From Clostridium felsineum DSM 794 (lineage in GTDB: Bacteria; Bacillota; Clostridia; Clostridiales; Clostridiaceae): a DNA stretch of 64,000 nt. The stretch's first letter is position 1, and each line of letters begins with the position of its first letter. A model generated the notes under the pieces. That model was given only the letters and a program-made list of their open reading frames with translations. It had not been told where the DNA came from and ran no database searches. The translations under genes and the position numbers were made by a program. Location of the stretch: the NCBI RefSeq assembly GCF_002006355.2, contig NZ_CP096980.1, positions 2,356,001 to 2,420,000 of the forward strand. Reading direction: 5' to 3'. Positions 1 through 7,594 of this stretch are shown here, piece by piece.

Positions 1-16
1 ATATTACAGTAGACAT
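1..16 (-). CDS. 5' end of an unidentified minus-strand gene (partial)
   Basis: On the minus strand a GAGGAGG ribosome site (about 24-30) is followed after 7 bases by ATG at 16-14 and the codons for MSTVI, running off the left edge. Five codons are too few to identify the product. The strong, well-spaced Shine-Dalgarno is the only evidence. Confidence 0.45.
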
Positions 17-132
17 TTTTATACCTCCTCACCTTATAGCATAGATTATTGACAAATATATCAAGTTTATTCTTTGGATACTGAATTAAATTAAGAAAAA
101 GAAATACTGATTGAAAGGGTAAGCAAATCTGG

Positions 133-514
133 ATGGATAATTTTACATGGTGGAGTTATGTAAACATGAAAGCTGATATAACACCTTTATTAGCAGTTGG
201 AAGCTTTTTTTATGGAAAGCTAATAGAACACGATGGATGTATTTTTCTAAAGGATAATTTTTCTTTAGAACGATACAATGGATGGAAGACATTTTTGAAA
301 AATAATAAAAAAATAATAAAAAGCAATAGAAAAAGTTATGAATGTGTATGAAGTTAGGAAATTTTTTTATATAAATACTAATTATGATGATGAAAATATA
401 GAAGAGCAAATTGAAGCTTTAGGTAAAATACTAAAATTCTTTTGGTCCATGAGTTTTGAAAAACAATTACTAGATAAAATAATAGCGAAGATGAGTGCTA
501 TAAAAGTTTATTAG
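133..514 (+). pseudogene. small protein gene split over two frames (hypothetical)
   Basis: An open frame at 133-351 (72 codons, beginning MDNFTWWSYVNM) overlaps by 14 bases a second frame at 338-514 (58 codons, beginning MNVYEVRKFF). Neither has a convincing ribosome site and the second has none, so they look like one gene of about 130 residues broken by a one-base change in the A-rich stretch 298-335. The product has no domain I recognise. The second half is amphipathic and acidic (DDENIEEQIEALGKIL). The alternative, two tiny overlapping genes, is less likely. The flanking DNA is also eroded: a Shine-Dalgarno near 575 leads into only 14 codons. Confidence 0.4.
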
Positions 515-650
515 GCTTATATTTAATTTTATAAGAGGAAATATTGAGCTTTTTAAAATAATTTTATTATAGGTTAGGAGGAATAATTGGTAAATTATCG
601 AAAAATAAGATGGAATATTAAAAATAATTAAAAAATAGAATGATAACCAA

Positions 651-677
651 CTTATTAAGTAAATTTAGCTTAATAAG
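651..677 (+). promoter_or_regulatory. inverted repeat in front of the acetyltransferase gene
   Basis: CTTATTAAG at 651-659 and CTTAATAAG at 669-677 are exact reverse complements separated by 9 bases. The repeat ends 8 bases before the GGAGG of the next gene. It could be an operator, or an RNA hairpin next to the ribosome site. It is not followed by a T-run, so it is not an obvious terminator. Confidence 0.4.
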
Positions 678-697
678 ATATATTGGAGGGACATTAT

Positions 698-1180
698 ATG
701 GTAAAAATATATGAATATAAAGATGAGTTTAAAAACAATATTATGAAAATGATTTTGAAGATTCAGCAAGAAGAATACAATTTACCAATAACAGCAAATG
801 ACCAACCAGATTTAACAAATATAGAAACCTTTTATCGGCAGAATAACGGAAACTTTTGGGTAGGTATTGATAATGGGGTAGTTGTGGGAACTATTGCTAT
901 AAAAAGTATTGGTGATGGTAATGCAATGCTTAGAAAAATGTTTGTTAAATATGAATATAGGGGAAGTGACATAGGATTATCCAAAAAACTTCTTTCGATA
1001 CTAATAGATTGGGCAAGTCAAAAAAAATTCAACAGAATATTTTTAGGGACAACGTCTGAATTTTTAGCGGCACATAAGTTCTATAAAAAAAACGGATTTA
1101 AAGAAATTAATAAAGAAGATCTGCCTATAAATTTTCCAATTATGAAAGTAGATAAAAAATTTTATTATTATAGATTATAG
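698..1180 (+). CDS. GNAT family N-acetyltransferase
   Basis: A 160-residue single-domain acetyltransferase expected to move an acetyl group from acetyl-CoA to an unknown amine. The fold can be read in order: a beta strand ending in VVVGTIAI, the central strand LRKMFVKYEYRGS preceding the CoA-binding turn (YRGSDIGLSKKLL, a weak match to Q/RxxGxG/A), a helix, then AAHKFYKKNGFKE, the usual C-terminal GNAT helix-strand. An upstream in-frame TTG at 683 overlaps the GGAGG ribosome site (685-689), so ATG 698 is chosen. Substrate cannot be told. It stands alone in an eroded accessory region, with a palindrome just upstream. Confidence 0.85.
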   Translation: MVKIYEYKDEFKNNIMKMILKIQQEEYNLPITANDQPDLTNIETFYRQNNGNFWVGIDNGVVVGTIAIKSIGDGNAMLRKMFVKYEYRGSDIGLSKKLLSILIDWASQKKFNRIFLGTTSEFLAAHKFYKKNGFKEINKEDLPINFPIMKVDKKFYYYRL

Positions 1181-1304
1181 TTGCATAATATTATTAAGGT
1201 ATGAATGGAAAATATTTATATAAAATAGTAAGTTATCAAATAGTAGAGGCAAATTTAAGTCTTTGCGATTTTTTTGCAACAAATTATTTTAGGTCAAATT
1301 GACT

Positions 1305-1356
1305 AACAAACTGTATGTCAGTACAATTATGTGCTTATATGCAGTTTGTTTATATT
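1305..1356 (+). terminator. hairpin downstream of the acetyltransferase
   Basis: AACAAACTGTAT (1305-1316) pairs with ATGCAGTTTGTT (1339-1350), 12 bp with one G-U, followed by TATATTTAATTTT. The loop is 22 bases and the site lies 125 bases past the acetyltransferase stop, so a terminator role is only probable. Confidence 0.45.
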
Positions 1357-1556
1357 TAATTTTAAAATTTAAAAGACGAAATTAATATGAAAATTAAAGA
1401 AATTACAATGAATGTATTCAAAAATAAGCTCACTATGATAGATAATAAAATATTTATTAATTATATCAACTGAGGCTTCATATATTGATTAAGGGATATG
1501 ATGTTGTTTCTGAAAAATCAATACCTATGTCTAATAACATTTTAATCAAGTGAAGA

Positions 1557-2405
1557 TTGGGGGATGGTACTATTAAAAATATTATATTTATATATGATGA
1601 TTGTGAAAAGGGAAAAAAAATTGCTTTTGCTTCAGCACTTATAACTGGAAATTCAAGGTACTCTACTGCTAATAAAATTAAAGAAGAATATAAAAAATTT
1701 GATTATATATGTTTTATAATAGGAAAATTGGATGAAAGTATAGAGAAGTTTGTAACAGAAAATAATGGATGGATTAGAAGTAAAAAGATTATACTAATAT
1801 ATTTTGATTATGAAAATGTAAAATTAAAGGCTAAAAAAATATTTAGTACTTTTAATGATGTATTGGAAAAAGAATTTATTATAAAACAGGGTACAGAAGA
1901 TGAATATTTAAATTTTGCTATGGAAATTAAAGATTTAATTGATACTGATTATAAAAAGTGTCCTGATAATCTTCTTATAAAACAAATTGGGGATTTCCTT
2001 TATTCGCATACAACATGTACATTGTGCAGCTGCAGTGGCAGTAGACCCATTGGTACTCCTATAGAGTACATGTATAAAAGTGGATATATGTATTTTATAA
2101 CTGAGGGTGGAAGAAAGTTTTTTAATATTATAAGAAATAATAAGGTGATTATTTCAGTTTATGAGGATTATAAAGGTTTTAATAAGCTTAATGGATATCA
2201 ATTTTTTGGAGTGGCTTCGATTTTAGAAGATAATTCTGAAGAATATAAAAGTGTTATAACTATGAAAAAATTAAATGTTGAAGCTATAAATTCAATTAAT
2301 GTAATGCTTCATGTCATTAAGGTTAAACTTGAAAGAGTAGATATTATTTCCTCTGACATAAAGAAAAAAGGGTATGATGTAAAACAAAAATATTTTTATA
2401 TTTAA
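1557..2405 (+). CDS. flavodoxin-like / pyridoxamine 5'-phosphate oxidase-family protein
   Basis: 282 residues. The N-terminal ~125 residues have a flavodoxin-like alternation of strands (KNIIFIYDD, YICFIIGK, KIILIYFD). The C-terminal ~150 carry the FMN-binding split-barrel pattern (SGSRPIGTPIEYMYKSGYMYF, then GGRKFFNIIRNNKVIISVY) typical of small PNPOx-like flavoproteins of anaerobes. Unusually, the barrel strand contains three clustered cysteines (CTLCSC). The only in-frame start is TTG 1557 with no ribosome site, and a stop lies two codons upstream. Readable but broken peptides precede it at 1387-1553. The gene may be truncated or the start displaced. Redox substrate unknown. Confidence 0.6.
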   Translation: MGDGTIKNIIFIYDDCEKGKKIAFASALITGNSRYSTANKIKEEYKKFDYICFIIGKLDESIEKFVTENNGWIRSKKIILIYFDYENVKLKAKKIFSTFNDVLEKEFIIKQGTEDEYLNFAMEIKDLIDTDYKKCPDNLLIKQIGDFLYSHTTCTLCSCSGSRPIGTPIEYMYKSGYMYFITEGGRKFFNIIRNNKVIISVYEDYKGFNKLNGYQFFGVASILEDNSEEYKSVITMKKLNVEAINSINVMLHVIKVKLERVDIISSDIKKKGYDVKQKYFYI

Positions 2406-2470
2406 ATTGGTTCTAGATGAATTTGATAGTATGAACAGAATAAATCCAGTGAATTAAGGAGTCAAAGTTT

Positions 2471-2854
2471 ATGAAATACCTAGTTACAATAGAATCATTT
2501 AATGAGCTAGTGGAAGAAGAAATTATAGTTAATGTTGATGGACAAGAATTAAGATGTTTTACGCCATATGGAATAGAAAAAGATATAAATTTAGGTGATA
2601 AATATAGTGCTGAAATAGAAGCCCAGTTTTGTGATGATATAGAATTAGAAATTATACAAGAAGATATAAAAAAGATAGAATGTATAGGTGAAACATTTTC
2701 TCATTATATTTATGGAAAAGTTGATATAGATAAGTGTGTTATAAAATCTTCAATAGAAATTAAATTAGATGAATGGGATTTAGTTGAACATGGTTATTGT
2801 GATAATAAGTATGTAAGATTAAAAGTTGATAGGTTTAACCTTGAATTTATATAA
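2471..2854 (+). CDS. conserved-looking hypothetical protein, acidic
   Basis: 127 residues, rich in Asp, Glu and Ile, predicted soluble and mostly beta (repeated hydrophobic/charged alternation such as EEEIIVNVDG and SSIEIKLDEWDLVEHGY). GGAG at 2458-2461 lies 9 bases before ATG. No signal peptide, membrane segment or known motif. It lies 65 bases after the PNPOx-like gene on the same strand and may be co-transcribed. I do not recognise the family. Confidence 0.6.
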   Translation: MKYLVTIESFNELVEEEIIVNVDGQELRCFTPYGIEKDINLGDKYSAEIEAQFCDDIELEIIQEDIKKIECIGETFSHYIYGKVDIDKCVIKSSIEIKLDEWDLVEHGYCDNKYVRLKVDRFNLEFI

Positions 2855-2917
2855 GCTAATATAAATACTTTTGAATTAAGTAAGTTTATAAATTTTTTTA
2901 TAGTTATATATTTAAAA

Positions 2918-3205
2918 CTATCGGTTTCTCTTAAAAAATTTCATGATAATCATTACTGTTATAAATATTAAAATTATATATGTAAGAACGATTACACAGG
3001 AATAATTCAATAAATTATAGTGTTTTAAAAATACAAATATCCCTTCAAATGGAAGAGCCAAAACCATTAAAGTTGTTAACAATTGAATTGGAAATGTTAA
3101 CTTTGGAATATATAATCCATAATCTGAATATTTTCCCAATAATGAATTACTATCAATAGAAATAATTATCATTGATAATAGTAAAATAGAAAAAAATATT
3201 AACAC
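2918..3205 (-). pseudogene. fragment of a small membrane protein
   Basis: 95 codons from a GTG with no ribosome site, encoding three hydrophobic segments (residues ~1-18, 36-60, 68-90) and a basic end KFFKRNR. Upstream on the same strand, in a frame shifted by one, the reading frame 3383-3153 carries another hydrophobic stretch (LLVCLSTVLL) immediately before this one, which suggests a frameshift near 3205-3240. The first ~20 codons of that upstream frame derive from an insertion-sequence end, so the membrane protein probably lost its true start when the element arrived. Function unknown. Confidence 0.45.
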
Positions 3206-3294
3206 ACTTAGTTATTAATAATACAGTAGAGAGACATACTAACAATTTTTGTATTTTAATTGTTGATATATTTTTAAGGTTTAATTTTTTACTA

Positions 3295-3365
3295 TTAAAA
3301 GGATAGAAAGCATTAGGAAGATGATTTTTGTATTGAACAAGAATCATTTTTTTTATTTTTATTAA
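3295..3365 (-). mobile_element. relic of an IS3-family element end
   Basis: The minus strand encodes KKMILVQYKNHLPN, which lines up with KKMTPVQYRNHLL, the C-terminus of the intact transposase at 16388-17242. The DNA AAGATGATTTTTGTATTGAA has one mismatch to AAGATGATTTCTGTATTGAA near 16400. Only about 65 bases are recognisable, and no terminal repeat or second end was found, so this is an old decayed copy of the same or a sister element. Confidence 0.7.
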
Positions 3366-3504
3366 AAGTATGAAAAATACCAATACAAGTATATGAGTCT
3401 ATTTACCACAAATTACGTAACGAAAAATTTCGCCCAATTAGTATAAACTAATAATATGGAGTAATAATACGGAGTGATAGATAAAAAAAATAATAAGGGG
3501 GAAT

Positions 3505-3591
3505 ATGGATATGAGTATTTTAGGAATTATATTTGGATTTGTAATAATAAGATTTATTAATAGATTTATTAAAAAGGGAAAGGCTAAGTAA
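3505..3591 (+). CDS. 28-residue single-pass membrane peptide
   Basis: ATG at 3505 is preceded by an AAGGGGG ribosome site (3496-3502) and encodes MDMSILGIIFGFVIIRFIN followed by the basic tail RFIKKGKAK. About 16 residues form one hydrophobic helix. A strong rho-independent terminator follows at 3648. Ribosome site, membrane helix, lysine-rich tail and terminator together suggest an expressed small protein. Type I toxin-like peptides and small membrane regulators have this shape, but no antisense RNA partner was identified. Start could also be ATG 3511. Confidence 0.55.
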   Translation: MDMSILGIIFGFVIIRFINRFIKKGKAK

Positions 3592-3647
3592 CTGTAATCA
3601 ATAATAAATGCAAGGTGGTAATTTAGTTAATGCAGCAAATACCTTCA

Positions 3648-3687
3648 AATAAGGGGAAAGTAATTTAATAACCCCTTATTTTTATAT
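3648..3687 (+). terminator. rho-independent terminator after the small peptide gene
   Basis: AATAAGGGG (3648-3656) pairs with CCCCTTATT (3672-3680), followed by TTTAT. It separates the small peptide transcript from the NAD operon promoter. Confidence 0.8.
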
Positions 3688-3693
3688 TAGCTA

Positions 3694-3742
3694 TTGACTT
3701 TGTATCAAAATGATGCTAATATAGTATCAAGATGATACAAAG
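3694..3742 (+). promoter_or_regulatory. NAD operon promoter with palindromic operator (likely NrtR site)
   Basis: TTGACT (3694-3699) and TAATAT (3717-3722) are separated by 17 bases, a good sigma-A promoter. CTTTGTATCA (3698-3707) and TGATACAAAG (3733-3742) are exact reverse complements flanking the -10. GTATC-AAGAT-GATAC (3724-3738) forms a second internal palindrome. The CTTTGTA half-site recurs upstream of pncB. Inferred to be the autoregulatory operator of the nrtR product just downstream. Confidence 0.75.
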
Positions 3743-3772
3743 CAAACATTTCTAATGGGGAGAGATACATAA

Positions 3773-4696
3773 ATGAGGGACAGTAATAAGAAAAACAAAA
3801 AGGGACTAACTGAAAAGGAATTTTTAAATAGATACGTACCGGGAGATTATGAAAGGCCATCAAATACTGTAGATATGTTGTTATTTACTGTAGATGATCT
3901 ACCAGTTGAAGGTAAAGATCCTAATAAAGCTTTAAAAATACTTTTAATTAAAAGAGGAGATCATCCTTATATTGGTTGTTGGGCTGTTCCAGGAGGATTT
4001 GTAAATATTGAAGAAGGTGTAAGTGCAGCTTGTTATAGAGAGCTTAAGGAAGAGACAAATGTAGAGAATGTTTATTTTGAACAGCTAAAAACCTTTGGTG
4101 ATGATGTAAACCGTGATCCGCGTATGAGAGTTATCTCCGTAGCTTATATGGCGCTTTCAGATAAATCAAATATAAAACCCAAAGCAGGAGATGACGCCGA
4201 TGATGCCAAGTGGTTTACAGTAAAAAAAATGTTTATAGACTCAAAGGGAACAGGGACTCAAAGAAGTGATACTTATAATATTTTATTAACCTCTGATGAT
4301 GGTGAAATTAAAATTGGATACAGTGTAACTGAAAGCTTTGAAAAGAATGGAGTTGTTACAGTAAAGGTTCCGTCCTATAAGGTATTAGATTGGAGCAAAG
4401 AAGAGCTTGCCTTTGATCATATAGAAGAGATAGATTGTGCACTAGAAAGACTAAAAAATAAAATAGAATATACACCAATTGCTTTTTCTCTACTACCTGA
4501 ATACTTTACATTAAGAGAAGCCCAAAAGGTTTTTGAAGCTATTCTTAATGTTGAGAAGCCTTTAACAAGAGCTAATTTCAGAAGAAAAATTAAAAAGATG
4601 GTAGTTAAAACTGAAAAAGAAAAAATAACATCTGGGAGACCTGCAACTTGTTATAAATTCAATGAAGATTGGCAGCATTCTTTTCTAGATGAATAA
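3773..4696 (+). CDS. nrtR: NrtR-type Nudix-fold transcriptional regulator of NAD metabolism
   Basis: 307 residues. An N-terminal Nudix domain (about 30-170) contains a nearly complete Nudix box at 75-97 (G75, E81, R89-E90, E93-E94, but N96 instead of the usual Gly). The C-terminal ~85 residues, with FTLREAQKVFEAIL and TSGRPATCYKF, are the winged-helix domain typical of NrtR. The family binds ADP-ribose or related nucleotides and represses NAD synthesis and salvage genes. Here it is the first gene of such an operon and sits behind a palindromic promoter, supporting autoregulation. The conserved REXXEE leaves open residual hydrolase activity. GGGGAG ribosome site at 3757. Confidence 0.85.
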   Translation: MRDSNKKNKKGLTEKEFLNRYVPGDYERPSNTVDMLLFTVDDLPVEGKDPNKALKILLIKRGDHPYIGCWAVPGGFVNIEEGVSAACYRELKEETNVENVYFEQLKTFGDDVNRDPRMRVISVAYMALSDKSNIKPKAGDDADDAKWFTVKKMFIDSKGTGTQRSDTYNILLTSDDGEIKIGYSVTESFEKNGVVTVKVPSYKVLDWSKEELAFDHIEEIDCALERLKNKIEYTPIAFSLLPEYFTLREAQKVFEAILNVEKPLTRANFRRKIKKMVVKTEKEKITSGRPATCYKFNEDWQHSFLDE

Positions 4697-4715
4697 TTAA
4701 AGGAGATAAATAATT

Positions 4716-5366
4716 ATGAGTAAATTTGAAGAAAAAATACTACAAATGGAAAAAGAAATAAAGGGAAACACACTTAAAATAAATGATTTAGATAAGAATA
4801 AAACAGCTTTAGTTGTAGTGGATATGGTAAAGGGCTTTGTTCACAAAGGAGCATTGTCGTCACCAAGGGTTCAAGGAATAATTAAGGAAATTGTAGAGCT
4901 TAATTATAAGACTTTAGGAAGTAAAAAGATTTTTTTCTTAGATGAACATACATCAGGTTCAACAGAACTTAAGAGTTACGAGAAGCATTGTTTAAAAGAT
5001 ACTGAAGAAGCAGAGCTTATTGATGAACTAAAAGAAGAAAAAGAGGTTAATAGCAATATAGCAATGATACCTAAAAATAGTGTTAATGGTTTTCACGCTC
5101 CAGGTTTTAAATTATGGCTTGAAGAAAATGAAGCTGAGGTAGAAAATTATATTATATGTGGCTGTGAGGTTGATATTTGTGTTTCTAATTTTGCTAATAC
5201 ATTAAAAACTTACTTTAATCAAAAGGATAGTAACAAAAGGGTAATTGTGCCTAGTAATGCAGTTGAAACCTTTGATTTTGGAACACACGATGGTGATTTG
5301 ATGAAAATTATTTCTTTATGGGAAATGAAGTCAAATGGAATAGAGATTGTTGATAAAATAATATAA
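4716..5366 (+). CDS. pncA: nicotinamidase / cysteine hydrolase (isochorismatase-like)
   Basis: 216 residues. Converts nicotinamide to nicotinate and ammonia, feeding pncB. The catalytic triad of the isochorismatase-like hydrolases is visible: D36 in VVVDMVKGF, K120 in IPKNSVNGF, and C155 in GCEVDICVSNF. D76-E77-H78 in FLDEHTSGS matches the usual metal-binding region. Starts 19 bases after nrtR stops, with AAGGAG upstream, so it is co-transcribed. The operon context (nrtR, pncB, nadE) makes nicotinamide the most likely substrate rather than another amide. Confidence 0.88.
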   Translation: MSKFEEKILQMEKEIKGNTLKINDLDKNKTALVVVDMVKGFVHKGALSSPRVQGIIKEIVELNYKTLGSKKIFFLDEHTSGSTELKSYEKHCLKDTEEAELIDELKEEKEVNSNIAMIPKNSVNGFHAPGFKLWLEENEAEVENYIICGCEVDICVSNFANTLKTYFNQKDSNKRVIVPSNAVETFDFGTHDGDLMKIISLWEMKSNGIEIVDKII

Positions 5367-5430
5367 ATATATTGTCTTAAAAAATAATTTATTAGGGTAG
5401 TATATATAATAAAATAGGCCCTAATTTTTT

Positions 5431-5461
5431 TACAAAGACTTTGTACCAATATAATACAAAG
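5431..5461 (+). promoter_or_regulatory. second palindromic operator and probable promoter before pncB
   Basis: TACAAAG (5431-5437), CTTTGTA (5439-5445) and TACAAAG (5455-5461) are three alternating half-sites forming two overlapping palindromes. TATAAT (5450-5455) lies inside the second. The same CTTTGTA/TACAAAG halves flank the nrtR promoter, so this is probably an internal NrtR-controlled promoter for pncB-nadD-nadE. The -35 match is poor (TTTTAC about 5428). Confidence 0.65.
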
Positions 5462-5508
5462 TACTAATTTTTGAAATAATAATAGATAATGCTAGGAGAG
5501 ATAAAATT

Positions 5509-6981
5509 ATGAATACAATAGAAAAATTTGATGTTAAATACGAAAGAAACCTATCTATGCTAATGGATTTTTATGAACTTACAATGTCTAATGGATATTT
5601 AATAAATGGTCTTGGAGATAAAATAGTATATTTTGATGTATTTTATAGAAAGAATCCAGATGGAGCTGGTTTTGCTATAGCAGCAGGATTAAATCAGATA
5701 GTAGATTATATAAAAAATCTTAAATTTTCAAAACAAGATATTGAATATTTAAGAGGAAAAGAAATGTTTTCAGAAGAATTTCTTGAGTATCTTAAAAACT
5801 TTAAATTTTCTGGAAGCATATATGCTATTGAAGAAGGAACTCCAGTATTTCCAAATGAAGCACTTATAACAGTAAAAGCAAAAGTTATTGAAGCTCAGCT
5901 AATAGAGACAATGCTACTTATAACAATAAATCATCAATGTCTAATTGCTACTAAAACCAATAGAATCGTTAGAGCAGCTAATGGCAAACCTGTTTTAGAG
6001 TTTGGAGCAAGAAGAGCTCAGGGTTATGATGGGGCAATATATGGAGCAAGGGCCGCTTATATTGCAGGAGCAGAGGGAACGGCAACTACACTTGCTGAAC
6101 AAATGTTTAATATAAAAGCTTCAGGAACAATGGCACATTCTTGGATTCAGTTTTTTAAGGATGAATTCGAAGCCTTTAAGACTTATGCAGAAACATATCC
6201 TGATGCATGTACATTACTAGTAGATACATATAACGTATTAAAAAGTGGTGTCCCAAATGCTATTAGGGTAGCAAAAGAAGTTTTAGAACCTATGGGAAAG
6301 AGACTTAAGGGAATAAGGCTAGATAGTGGAGATCTTTCTTATTTATCTAAAAAAGTTAGAAGTATGCTTAATGAGGCAGGACTTTATGATTGTAAAATAG
6401 TTGTATCTAATAGCTTAGATGAATACATAATTGAAGATCTTCTTTTACAAGGAGCTGAAATAGATGTATTTGGTGTTGGAGAAAGAATGATAACTGCCAA
6501 ATCTGACCCTGTATTTGGCGGAGTCTATAAACTTGTTGCAGTAGAAGAAGAGGGAGAAATAACTCCAAGAATCAAACTCTCTGAAAATACTGAGAAAATA
6601 ACAAATCCAGGTTATAAAATTCCATGGAGATTGTATGATAGAGAAACAGGTAAGGCTATAGCAGATGTAATTACCTTAGCACACGAAGAAATAGATGATA
6701 GTAAGCCATACACTATATTTGATCAAGAACATATTTGGAAAAAGAAAAAGTTGACAAATTTTGTTGCTAAAAAGCTTCAGGTTCCGGTATTCATTGATGG
6801 AAAATGTGTATATAAAACTCCAACGCTTAAAGAATCTAGAGATTACTGCAAACAGCAAGTAGATACTTTGTGGGATGAAGTCAAGAGATTTACCAATTCT
6901 CATAAATATTATGTAGATATATCAATGGAATTGTGGCATGTAAAGCAGGAATTAATTCAAAAATATAGAGTTAATGATTAA
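5509..6981 (+). CDS. pncB: nicotinate phosphoribosyltransferase
   Basis: 490 residues, normal length for the long bacterial NAPRTase. Makes nicotinate mononucleotide from nicotinate and PRPP, using ATP. Family hallmarks: DFYELTMSNGYL at the N-terminus, EFGARRAQGYDGA, LVDTYNVLKSGVPNAI, and IRLDSGDLSYL (phosphoribosyl-binding region). TAGGAGAG ribosome site precedes ATG. Its end overlaps the next gene by 8 bases, indicating translational coupling. Operator half-sites lie 50 bases upstream of the start. Confidence 0.95.
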   Translation: MNTIEKFDVKYERNLSMLMDFYELTMSNGYLINGLGDKIVYFDVFYRKNPDGAGFAIAAGLNQIVDYIKNLKFSKQDIEYLRGKEMFSEEFLEYLKNFKFSGSIYAIEEGTPVFPNEALITVKAKVIEAQLIETMLLITINHQCLIATKTNRIVRAANGKPVLEFGARRAQGYDGAIYGARAAYIAGAEGTATTLAEQMFNIKASGTMAHSWIQFFKDEFEAFKTYAETYPDACTLLVDTYNVLKSGVPNAIRVAKEVLEPMGKRLKGIRLDSGDLSYLSKKVRSMLNEAGLYDCKIVVSNSLDEYIIEDLLLQGAEIDVFGVGERMITAKSDPVFGGVYKLVAVEEEGEITPRIKLSENTEKITNPGYKIPWRLYDRETGKAIADVITLAHEEIDDSKPYTIFDQEHIWKKKKLTNFVAKKLQVPVFIDGKCVYKTPTLKESRDYCKQQVDTLWDEVKRFTNSHKYYVDISMELWHVKQELIQKYRVND

Positions 6982-7582
6982 AAAAAATACTGTATTAGTT
7001 TATGGAGGTGCTTTTAATCCTCCATCTATTTCACATATTACTTTAGCAAAACAATTACTTAATTTTACTGACGCAGAAAAGTTGATATTTCTACCAGTAG
7101 GAGACAATTATAAAAAAAGAGAATTAATACCTGCTTATCATAGAGTTAATATGCTTAAAATTACGTGTGAAGATAATCATAGATTGGAAGTAAGTACTAT
7201 TGAAGTAGATGCTAAAAAAAGATTATATACAGTAGAAACCTTGGATATTATAAAAAAACAAAATAAAAATAAAGATATATGTTTTATTTTGGGTACAGAT
7301 AACCTTAAAGATATTGTTAATTGGAAAGGCTATGAAAGAATTTTAACTGAGTATAAATTAATTGTTATGGAAAGAGGAGAGGATACTTTAGACAAAATTT
7401 TTTATGATATTCCCGTTTTGGAGAATTATAAAGATAACCTTATTCATATAAAGGGGCTGCTGGTAAATGATATAAGCTCTAGCCTAATAAGAAATAATAT
7501 AAAACAAAAGAAAGCTATAAAACACTTAACAGCACAAAAAATAATTGAATATATAAATAAAAATAAGTTGTATGAATATTGA
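6974..7582 (+). CDS. nadD: nicotinate-nucleotide adenylyltransferase-like protein
   Basis: 202 residues of the nucleotidylyltransferase superfamily. The N-terminal GGAFNPPSISHITLA corresponds to the GxFxPxHxGH signature, and ISSSLIRNNI to the ISSTxxR motif. It should adenylate nicotinate mononucleotide between pncB and nadE. Oddity: the HxGH catalytic motif reads SISH, so the first His and the Gly are replaced, unlike standard NadD. It may be a specialised or weak paralogue, with a canonical nadD elsewhere in the genome. Start overlaps pncB by 8 bases, stop precedes the nadE ATG by 12. Confidence 0.8.
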   Translation: MIKKNTVLVYGGAFNPPSISHITLAKQLLNFTDAEKLIFLPVGDNYKKRELIPAYHRVNMLKITCEDNHRLEVSTIEVDAKKRLYTVETLDIIKKQNKNKDICFILGTDNLKDIVNWKGYERILTEYKLIVMERGEDTLDKIFYDIPVLENYKDNLIHIKGLLVNDISSSLIRNNIKQKKAIKHLTAQKIIEYINKNKLYEY

Positions 7583-7594
7583 AAGGTGATAGAG

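Noticed and set aside
587..631. 14-codon frame with a TAGGAGG ribosome site (MVNYRKIRWNIKNN)
   Set aside because: Too short and followed at once by stops; probably the start of a lost gene, not a working one.
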